From Branchipolynoe longqiensis (lineage: Eukaryota; Annelida; Polychaeta; Phyllodocida; Polynoidae): 64,000 nt of DNA. Below are positions 21,701 to 33,700 of the stretch, piece by piece. The position numbers were made by a program, and so were the translations under genes. The stretch is taken from contig CM059186.1 of the NCBI GenBank assembly GCA_030323885.1, positions 149,952,407 to 150,016,406 on the forward strand. Reading direction: 5' to 3'. The notes under the pieces are model-generated. The model saw nothing but the letters and a program-made list of their open reading frames with translations. It was not told where the DNA came from and searched no databases. Positions within the stretch are counted from its first letter, which is position 1. Each line of letters opens with the position of its first letter.

Positions 21701-24700
21701 GGCCAACTCGGCAGTGACAAAAAACTGACCAGATAAGCGAAGTATCACATTACTTTGCTACACATACTTATATTTACTTCATACTACTAATTTAAACACA
21801 TGGCTTACACATATTTTGTAATAAGCTTCATTCACCTCCTCAAGTGAAATGCCACATAGAACATACAAAAGTAGGTGGGGATAGGTTGATTGCATCACAC
21901 AGCTTAGATAGTTAGGAACATGCCACGGAATAGTAGGCTATTGAACCTTCCGCGTATATGTAATAGATAGATGGTTGGTTGATTGGCTGTTGGAGTTGTA
22001 ACGTCCTAGCAACATCTAAAGTCATATCATTTGTTTGTTTGTTGTTGTTTTAGCAACATCTAAGGTCATATCAGGACGGTAGGTCTTATCAGGACGGGTA
22101 CCAACTTGTGACTCGCCGTGACTATGGCCTATGCTGCCGATACGGCGTAAAGCAACCACCAATCAATCAATCAACCAACTTGTGACAGTGTGCACTCATG
22201 GTGACTTTATAGTGCTGCCCCACTGGGAGACCAGACTGCCAGCACCATGACCTGATATCCCACTCAGTCACATTATCCTGACTGAGCCAACCATTCATTG
22301 CCCTATTCTAATAATACCAATTTCCTGGCTAGGAAGCGACAAGTATAAATTTTATAAGTCATTGGTTTTACTCGACCGGGAATTGAACTGCCGCCCTTCC
22401 GTACGGGAGACCTGCGGTCTACCAATTCGGCCACCGCATCCGGTAACCATAAGTTTGAGAGTTAGGATTCCAGGGGAACAGGATAGTGAGTGACACCCAT
22501 GTTCCCAGGGGAAATGCCACATACACGTGACATGAGTAGGATGATGGTATCAGGGAACTTTGAAGTTAGGAACCTCACTCTATGAGGAGTGCCGCTCTAG
22601 GCAGGGTGCCGTGACCAGAATACTGTACATGCTGAGTGCTGTATCACTATACCCACTATACAACCTGGGCTAGTTGGGGTTTCTTTTTTTTGGGGGGGGG
22701 AAGGGCAGTATCAATCAACCTAATCACTCTGCGCACCACCTACCTGTTCCGTCCACATGGCACAGTCGCCAATCTCGAGCACTTCCAGGTTCTTGAGATT
22801 CTTGAGGAACATAAACTCAGACTCGGGAATGTTGCGTAGCGTCGTCAGTACCTGGAGCCAAAAGGCAGCCAAAGCATTATGTTATATATATATTATGTAA
22901 TGACTTCAGACATTGCCAGACCCAACTAACCAATATATATATATTTGAGCTACATAAGAACATGGAAGACATCCATGTGTATATAAATGTTGTAGCTCAT
23001 ATATAAATATTATATATATATGGTATCAGACTTTAACAGTGACAGGTTCTGTTAAAATAACTTAATATTTCTTTTCTGTAACAATTAATGTTTACCAAAT
23101 ATAGCAGTATCTAAATAAATCTACAAATGGATTGCATCTAAGTAAGTGTTTTGGTTTATAAAAGGTATTATTCAACATCCATATGGCATGAAATATATTA
23201 TTCGAATATAAAAACACAGAAACATTTTTATTCTTGTCCTACAAGGCTATCAATAGCTGAAGTACTATATCACACACTGTAAAATGTTGATACAGAATTT
23301 TAGTCTGTCAAACTTCAATTAGTAATCAGCAGGCAGAAAGTAACTTACTAGTGTCTTGAGGTTTGTAAGTGCTGCTAAGTCGACGAGTCCACCACTGAAG
23401 GAGAAAGCTGGCAGCACAAGACCGCAAACACCTCGCAGTTTCAGGTGATCCAGCTGTTTCATGGAGGCGAATTTTCCAATGTCGATCTTTGTATTTGTTG
23501 TCCTATAGATAGATAGATAGATAGAACAGATTAAAATCAGTGATTTAATTCTCTGGATGCTGCAGGGTTCGATATGGGCATCAACTTTTCTAAACCAAAA
23601 CACTTCCCAAGATTTGATTCCACATTGCTAACTTCCTGTATTCCCATGGGTTAATGCCCATATGTGGATTAATGCCCACCCCCCACTTGGCCGTCTCCCG
23701 TTTTGGTAGATCGTAGTATTCGAACCCACAGGTTCAGACCCTGGTAGAGTCAAACCAAAGACATAAACATTTACACTTGTCACTTCCTAGCCAGGTGCTC
23801 TGCATTATTCGGATAGGGCAAGAACTGGTTGGCTCAGTGTCAAGATAATGTGACTGAGTGGGATATCAGGTCATTGTGCTGGTGGACTGGTCCCCCACTG
23901 GGGCAGCACTATAAAATCGACATGAGTGCGCAGTGTCACAAGTCAGTACCCATCCTGATATGAGCTTAGATGTTTCCAGGATGTAAAACTCTTAACAACC
24001 AACCCACCTCCCCAGTACATCAACTCTAGTATTCAGAATATTAAGAAAGAATAGTCAAATGATAAAAATTGAGTGTTAAAAATAAATGTTATGAACACAA
24101 TAAGCAAAAATATTAAAACTGACAATTACAAATTCCAATAACAGTTAACTAACCACATCTGTGACTCTGCCACCATGTCCGTAACTGACTCAGCACACAG
24201 TACTTCGAGTTTGTGCAACTTCTCGACAATGGCATGTAGGATGCAGGCAGGCGAGTAGTCGAAGTGCATGCATCGCACTTGGTCGAGATTCTCGAGAACT
24301 GCAGTGAACTGATGCCAGGTCCGGTTACGGTCTTCAGACAGCATACCCCGTAGGTCCTGTTAGAACATAAGTATCTTCTGTTTATTTCATGGAGTAGAGT
24401 GGCACAAAGTTGATATATGAACACACATATCAAAATACATTTCGACCTTAAATTGGGATAGCAGGGAGGTGGGGGGTACAGTTGAAAGAATCACATTAAG
24501 GTGGTCTGCAACCCAGAATTATGCACTAACTTAAATATTAGTTAATTAAAGTTGCATAATCCGATGGCTTTGGGTTTTTGCCATATTTCTTTTACATTAT
24601 ATTATGCTTATCATTATAATCTACTTTACTTAGTTTGAAGTTATTTTTTATTTTTAAACGCTAACTTTGGAGATATTTAAATTGAAAACACGCAAAACTA

Positions 24701-27700
24701 TGTACTTCAAAATGCTAGGCATCAGACTTTAGCAGTGACAGGTTCTGCTAAATAACTTAATATCGCTTTTCTGAAAGAATAAATGCTTACCAAAGATACA
24801 CCAGTATCTAAATAATCTATGAATGGATTGAATCTAAGTAATCGTTTTGGTTTATAAAATTGTTTGCTTTCAACGGCTTATGCAACTTTAATGTAGCCCG
24901 ATGCAATTAGTTGCAGAGATAACAGAACACCATAAACTGACTTACCAGAGAGTATGTGTTGTGACTTTTAAATCTCTTAGCGGCTTCTTCCCAGTTAGAG
25001 ACTCTGCTTCCTCTCAGTCTGACCTCCTTCCACTGAGAATAGATGGAAAAAAAGAGAGATGCTAGCCTACTGACAAGTATTACATTCACATACCTGTCTA
25101 CCCCAAATAACCTATTTGGTTATTCCAGTGAAAATAATTACGTACTTTCCTAAATAAATGTGTACTTACAAAATTTTGTGGATACATAAAATTATAATTT
25201 AGTGTACTCTGGCTTAAAACTTTGTACAAAATAAACAAAAGTTATATCGGTAGGTAGGCCTCTTGCCTACCCAAATTTCCTATTGGGTACTCCAGTAAAA
25301 GAAAGACTGTGTACTTTCAACAACAACAAATATATAGCAAACAGCAGCATCGCGGCATTATGACAAGTGTCCATTCTTACTGGAAGCAAGGACCGGATGT
25401 AGTGGCTAAATCGCTAAGAGTACTGGCTTCCCAGTCTCAAGGTTAAGGATTCGAATCCCAGCTGAGTTTTAACCAATGACTTACAAAATTGATACTTGTC
25501 ATGACCTAGCCTGGCACTCAGCATTAACAGGAATGGACAAGGACTGGTTAGTTCAGTATCAGGATAATGTGACTGAGTGGGATAATCAGGTCATGGTGCC
25601 AGTGGCCTGGTCTCCCAGTGGGGCAGTACTATAAAGTTGCCATGAGTGAATGCTGTCACAAGTCAGTACCCGTCCTGATATGACCTTACATATTGCTAGG
25701 ACATAAATCCCCAAGAAACAAACAAACAAAGTGAAAGCAGGCAACCCTCTTTGGTTGTACTCACAAATGTGTCGTGAGATGACAACTTCGCCCACATCCG
25801 ACAAACTCTGGCCACCCTGAAAGCAGAGATTTAAAAGATGTAACCTTAACGAACAACTGTAGTGAACAATCAACCAGGCGGGATGACCAAATGAGTTCAT
25901 CACCCGTGTCTCGTCCACTTCCCTCATTGTCTTTGCCTGAGTCAAATTAATGATGACTTAAAGATTTATACTTGCCGCCATCTAGCTTGACTTTCAGCAT
26001 TACTTGGATTGTACGAGGAACAGTGGAATGAGGAAGAGATTGAAATTGCCCCCGCTTAATCAACAAATGTGAACCCAATGATATATATGTACACAAATTG
26101 ATACTTGTCGCTACATAGCCTGGTGCTCGACATTACTGGGATTGGGAAAGGACTGGTTAGCTAAGTATCAGGATAATGTGACTGACTGAGATATTGGGTC
26201 ATGGTGCTAGCAGCCTGATCTCCCAGTTGGCCAAATAGTATAAAGTCACCATGAGTGCGCATTGTCACAAGTCGATACCCATCGCGATATGACCATAGAT
26301 GTTGCTAGGACGTAAAACCGTAACAAATATACAAATTGATCACTGAAGCCGGGTAACTACTGTAACTGCAATATCGAACCAACCTTAACAAGTCTGCTAC
26401 GCCGACGAACTTGAAGATTTTGATCAAGAGGCTTGAATGCAGCTTCAAGAAGTGACACTCGTTGGGGTTGACGACCACAATTTGCTTGCACCACATCTTC
26501 CCTAGTAAAGCCTCAGCCTTCTTTCCCTCTGCGCCATCACCACCTTCCACGCCCAGTGTGGCTGCAGATGTCATCTCACCCTGGTCCGCGATGTTGAGAA
26601 TCTGCTCATCATCCTGTGCGTAGAATTTGAAGTCAATCGGATCGTTCCTCTCCCTGAAGAGCGTCTCGGGTAGAGTTCCGGACGGTAGAAGCACCTTCAG
26701 CGACCCGTTGAATGAGATGAAGCAATTCGGTGGGATCATCAGCACTTTGTTGTTCACTTTGAGCGCGAGCGGCTGAGACATGTCCAGATGCTTTAATACA
26801 CCAGGGGGTAGTGTCATCAACTGCCCGCTCACCTGCATCTGGTTTATGATATTGGCTAAGTCCACCATCGTCACATCATCGCAAGGGCTTTTGGGAGAGA
26901 CTGCCTTGGATTTGTTGAGTTCATCAACGACCTCCATAGACTGATGTTGATTGTCTACCAAATCACTTGATCCACATGACTGGAAGATACCAAAAGACAA
27001 TTATATTCGATGTACAATTAAATTTGTCTGAGAATATTCTGAAAGATTACTCTTAAGGGACAAGCCTCAATTCAAATAATAGCGTTTTTTTATCAAATTG
27101 TAGTGGTCTGCACTGACCTCTTAGGCAAGGAGCCGCATAAACAGGTAGGCGTGGGTAGTGTGTTGATATCAGGGAGCCTAGGTGGTGTAATGGTTAGCAC
27201 ACTGGCCCGGAATGGACCGGAATGCAGAGATGTGGGTTCGAGTCCCGCTCTCGGCACAATATTTCCCATTTTCATCACCCCCATGACACTGGTTGCCATG
27301 ACCAGGATCCTGTACAAGCTACGCGCTGTATAGTTGTTGAACCTACCCTGTGTATGTAAGTGCGTTGCATTGCCTGTATGTATGTAATTGTAAGCATTAA
27401 AAGACTTACAATTCCAGGGGGACGAGTGTAGTGGTCTGCACTGACCTCTTAGGCAAGGAGCCGCATAGACAGGTAGGCGTGGGTAGTGTGTTGATATCAG
27501 GGAGGTGGTGTAAAGCCTAGGTGGTGTAATGGTTAGCACACTGGCCTGGAATGGCGCGGAATGCAAAGATGTGGGTTCGAGTCCCGCTCTCAGCACAATA
27601 TTTCCCATTTTCATCACCCCCCATGACAAAATGTAATTTTAGCCTTATATTTTGTAAATATGTTCATTATACTGAATGTTCTTTTGTCAGCGCCAAAGCA

Positions 27701-30700
27701 TCGGTGTTTAAACGGGTGTTCAAGGCAGATTATTTACACCAAATTTTGTATTTTGATATTTTATTTATAATTATAATTACTGATAAAGTGATATGCGCTT
27801 ACAAATACCACTAGAATATTACCAGATTAATATATTAGATGGATTGATGTGAATAGTTAGTTTGTTTTTATCTGTGGGGTCTTACGTTCTAGCAACATCT
27901 AAGGTAATATCAGAACGGCTTAACAATAGTAGATGAGTATATGTGAAACAAAAATTGCGTACAGAATATGGTATTTATATGGGGTTTGATTTGTGTCACC
28001 TAAATGACATCTGCTATCAACTCAATGCAGGCGCGTACTATTGGAGTACAGAACTGACCATCCTAGTCCTTACCCAGTGCCATTAGTAGCATACCTTGCA
28101 TGTAAAATCGAGGACGCCCGCACGTTGGCCGACACAAGCCGGATGGAACAGCATGGTGCACTTTTTGCAACACAGTGTCGGAGGAAGGCCTTCACAATCT
28201 GGGCATGCCAGTCCACATTGGGGAGCGTTGTCACCACTGCTTATAATAAAACAACATCAAGTAAGCTTATTAAGTCAGTAACTTGATCAACAAATTTAAA
28301 ATGAACTATAAATTTCTAAAGAAAATATTTTAACCAGGTTTCTTTAAATCGCAACAAAGAGAAACAGGATTCACAAAATATTCTGTAACAAAAGTGTTTG
28401 CGGGGAGGCACCCCGAGATGGCCAATGCAGGCGAGGAAGGAAATCCACCTATGATTTTTGGCCAGGGACGAGTACGCATTGCACGCACACACATATTTCA
28501 GTATTTTTAGATGGGAAATGGACCGCTTCCCCTGATCCAGCTATTCGCTGTCAGCGGGGTTTTGTTCCCCTGAAGGGTTATCCTACAGCCAGGCCTATGT
28601 ATGTGTAACAACGCATTGTATTGCAGATGCAGAGACGTCGAATCTATCAGGGCTTCCTCCACTCTAATTTTATGGCAATGACAACCTGCAGCCTCGTAGA
28701 ATTTGCCCTGAACTGGACCGACCAATCTCTTCATGATGAATCGTTCAGTTCAGTACGTGGCTGCGGGGTGTAATTTAATTATTACTTTTGGTAGTTTAAT
28801 TTTTTTTAGTGCTTTCATCTTGGTATTCTCCCCATTATTTTTAGCCCACGATTTGATCAATCAACACGAGTAAAATGCGCAGTGGCGTTCAGTAATTTAA
28901 AGAAATATACGTATCAATTTAAAAAAAAAAATAAAAAACAACATCATAACCATATTCCTGTGGGGTGATGCTCGGCGCAAGAAAAATGCGCAGAGGCTTT
29001 CGGAATGTATAGTTGGGATATTCATAAGCGATACTCCATCTTTGGAGTATCGGCTGTGAAATCCCCTATTGTAGTTAATTTTTAAAAGTTCCTGTTCGTG
29101 CTACGGATCATCGAGAGAAGATATCTCCGGCCAGCAGCAACCATTCTACGTACGCTTCCCCGAGAAGTCCGCCCAGGAGTATTTTTGTGGGGCTTGATCC
29201 AGGTAGGTCGGCGGTGTTCCAGGGCAGGGCAGTTTATGTATTAGTTTGATCAGGACACCGCCGACATGTCGGGTGTTATGCGCGGAAGCGTCGGCCCCGA
29301 GCGGCCGGCTACAGCGTCACGTTGTTAATCTTAAGCGAGCTCACGCTTTTTCTCCTTAGTTACCTTCAAAAGGAGATTGTATCTTATTTTAATTAATTAC
29401 TGTCGTATTTCTCTGTTTGCCATTAGGCTTATGATCCTTAATGTGCATATTCATAATCCTAATTAATTCTCTTCGTAAACCAAAAAGGAAATCGCCACTA
29501 AATTTGTGATAGGCACATATTTGCGCTCTGGTGCGTTTTCCGTGTTTACGTTTGAAGAACTATATGGGTGCGCAATTTGCGTTATACCTGAATACATTCC
29601 TAAATACACTTATTAAATATACCACGACTTTGCATATGCATTTGCGCTATCGCACAACTCTAGGCCTTACTGTTCATACCTCCAAGCACTTATCACATAT
29701 TATGAATGTCTAGAGAGCCTTAGGCGCCTTGGCGTCTGGTTATAAAAAAAAGATAATAATAGAAAGATTTTTTTTACGTGCTTAACAGACGTATTTCTGG
29801 AAATATAAATATATACGTACTTAGGCTTTCAATTTAAAATAAATACGTACTTACGTGTACGTATTTTTGGTTATTAAAAATAAATAGAAATAAAATATAT
29901 ATACGTATCTAAAAGGACGTATTTATATTTTTGGTTATTAACATTAATATACGTACTTAAACGCACGTATTATTTGGTTCAATTAATATTGACATTGAAA
30001 AAAAATAACACAACGAGAAGTTTCTTTTTTACGCCCTGGCTCGGGCAGCGATATTTTCGCTGAACGCGCCAGGAGACGGTCAGGTCTGTTATTATTGTTT
30101 ATTGTGCTACACCCGTGGACCGTTGTAGCTCCGCCCACTTTTCTCTTCTTAGACGAACATCAATTCTTGTTGTTCGTCTGGGGGAGCAGTGAAGTGGGCG
30201 TGCCTACTCGCCTAAGCCATTTGCGCGCGCGCAAATTGCGCGCGCGCAAATTGCTAACACTTGTGCACGCGAGGGTTCTCGGTGGTAAAGCGTTGCTTAG
30301 CGACTAGCTAAGCAACGAGGGGTTCGGGCGTTCGGGGCCAGACCCGGCGGACGTGTTTCTACACGCTCCGTCGTTTTCCACCGATATTTAGGCTTTTTGG
30401 GGTCAAAATTCTAAACTAAATTATAGAAACAACACGGGAGGGAACGGGAGACCTGCGTTACTATTTATGTTGGTATCCTTGTTAGTCTTTGGTTAAGAAT
30501 AAATCGTGAGCTCTTGTAAAGGTGAATCAGGACGTTCCTTGCATTCTTTCCTATCCTCCAGTCTTATTGTAGATTAACCGCTATGGAACCTATATTCGAT
30601 TGCTTTCTATGAACTGAGAGGCCTTAAGCCTAAGTCGGCCTTCTGCAAGTAATACACCCCTCTGCGGGAATCTAATAACTGACGCATTTACAGAATTAAC

Positions 30701-33700
30701 GTAGTGTAACTTTTAGGCTAGAACCACGACACGTAAGGTAAATTAAACAGTAGTGACAGCGGCAGCAACTCGTGCTGGACTGCGCATATTCGGATTCATT
30801 TAGTAACATTCATAATATCTCTAACGACGAAGGAGGCAGCCAGTAGTTGAAATAACCTAATGTAAATACACTTTAGGCCGATAAATGCGCACGGTGGCAA
30901 ATCTAGTATTTAGACGATACTCTGGCTGGCGCCTACAGTACGGGACGGACACCGACGACGGAATACGCGCAGGCGGGCGGTAAGGCTACGACGGCGGCGG
31001 CGGGCCAAGGAAATTCACATGGAAACAATTAATTATATTAACACGTTAGGCTCGCCTTAAGCGGGGGTGGAATAGCCAGACGGTTAAACAGGTATGACTC
31101 GCAAGTGGTGCCAGTTCTGAATAGTGAGGACTCACGGAACTAACCATGCAACACAGCTCCAATTGTAATAACATTGGTATATTAAAACATACAACACCAA
31201 ACTACCAGCAATTGAAATTATTGAAACTATCGAAACTATCAAAATAGAGACATCTTATAAGTTATATAGAATATTCTGAAACACATGCAGTGGTGAACAT
31301 ACTATTTGTATGAACTTTGGCATCTTGAATGAAATTGATTTAAATACACATATTCACAATAAAGAATAAAGAGACCTTGCTTAAACTCTGTATTGCAAAC
31401 TGTACCTGTATGCCCGTCACCTCCTGCGCACTGATCTCCAAACCCAACTAAACCACTCAGAGCTGAGGACAAGCCACAACTGTCTCCGGCTGTTGCTTGT
31501 GTACTATTGGCAAGCTTTAACTGGCCCGACAGCCCGACAAGACAGGCATCTGCCAACAATTGCTTAGTGCTCAACTCTCGACTGGTTTTTTGTAATGGTG
31601 GCTCCGCTGTTTTGTCTTATGAAACATGCTATTCGAGGCGATTTTAAAATTTGAATCGAAAGCAGCTGCGTGTTCGCTTAATTAAAGCAGGACATTCCAT
31701 CATCCAGGATGCTTTGTGCAAGACACGCAATTGGTGTGTGTATGAATACAAATACAGTTGCACCTGTCGTAACTGTCTCCAGCTGCTCCTTGTGTACTAA
31801 TGGCAAGCTTTAACTCGCCTGACAGCCCGACAAGACAGGCGGCTGGCAACAACTGCTTAGTGCTCAACTCTCAGTGGTTATGTGATGGCGTCTCTGCTGT
31901 TTTGTCTCATGAAACAAGCTATTCGAACCAATTTTAAAATTTGAATCGAAAACAGCCGAGTGTTCCCTTAATTAAAGCAGGACATTCCAGGTGGTGCTGG
32001 TGCTGGTGATGCTGATCATGACTCAAAGACTAAGTCTAAGGAATCGTACTTCAATGGACAACTCTGAATCTAGACCAATATTATACTAACGTTAGCTGGT
32101 GTCGAGTTATCACAGGGGCCGACAAATGTGACAATAGACAGTCTACACATTGACAAAGAAAATCCGCAAATGGCAGGGATTCATCAATCATAGCAGTCGC
32201 TGAAGACAGCCGCTACTGTACCTCACCTGCCCTAGATGCATACAGACATGACTAGCTTTTCCTAACTAAGACAAGACAGTCGGCCACGATAAGAATCGGG
32301 CAATGTGCTATACAGTCGGTCCAGTTAAAACTTAGCATTCTACATTAAACACTAGCTCGCGAAGACTTGACAGATTTCAAACTGGCGATTTCAACCTTAC
32401 TTCACTTTGATGTAACGTTTGTTTTTAATGGCTACCGTTTGAGATATTTGAAGTGCAAGCATGCACGCCAAAACGAGGCTTATGCAGTAACAGGTTCTAT
32501 TAAATTCACTCTGTATGCTATTCTATGTGGCAACAAATGTTTAATAAGCGCACCAGTAGTGAAGTTAGATATTTAAAATCAAATTTAGTTTGAGTGCTTT
32601 GGTTTTGAAAATGTGATGCTTCATCGGACTATGCAACTCTAAGTCAATTTAATAGAACCTCTTACTGTTGTTTGCAAGCCTATAATTCCAGCATGTTGGT
32701 TTACGCACCAAATATTTACACTTCAAATAACGCAATAGTTAGCAATTTATAATCAAAGGTGTACCAACATAGAGTAAACGATCAAGCTAATATAAATATT
32801 TTTAAAGTGTGGTAAAAATTGAAACCAACCAGATTAGCCAATTCAAAAACTTGATTTCCGTTGCACCGAATACATATCGTGCATTCTTGTTTCTTTCTTT
32901 ATTTATGAACTATGCAATTGGAGCTAGGAAAAGGGGAAAGGTTAAGGGTTCGATCCCATGTACATTTCGTCCGTTATTAATTATGCACAGATTATGCTCA
33001 CATTTGTTTTTAACTGACCGTAATTACATTTACAGACAAATTCTCCGGAAAATGCTCTCCAGCAAATGTTGGCACAACTTCCACCGATTCCTAAGCATGT
33101 GTTGGGAGAGTGTTTGGAAGTAGACAGGTATGACCAAGCGGTTTATGTTTTACTTCATTTGGACTTGGTACTTGCTGGTAGTGTCTTTTACTTACTTAGA
33201 TGGATAAATTGTAGTGTTGGCTCGGTATTCAAACGCAAATCAACTATGATGCCTCGCCAAAAATAGGCATGTGTACAAATAATGCACACACAGAATGTTT
33301 GCTACAATCTAGATGCATCATAACCAATTATAGACAAAAACAAACAAAAAGATTTAAAATTGGGAACTTCCCGATTTTATACCACAAACAAGTTTACAGA
33401 GATAATTGATAAAGGAAATCAATCCATATGGATTATGACCACTCGTGCACAGCGGTGAAAACAAGTGCATGCACTTAACCATTATGAGTAGAATAAACAA
33501 ACGATCACTAAAAAAAAAGAATTTTTTTTTTTTTTTTTTTTTGGTCCATTAGTTGCTTAAGCAGGGGAAATTTCAGTCATAGACGACTGGTCTTCCTCAT
33601 TCCACTGCTGGTCGATAGAAAGCCCGAGCCTACACTTTTACCGACCCAAGGGATTTTTAACCTCCCACACCACATAGACATGGTATGAGAGCAACCGGCC

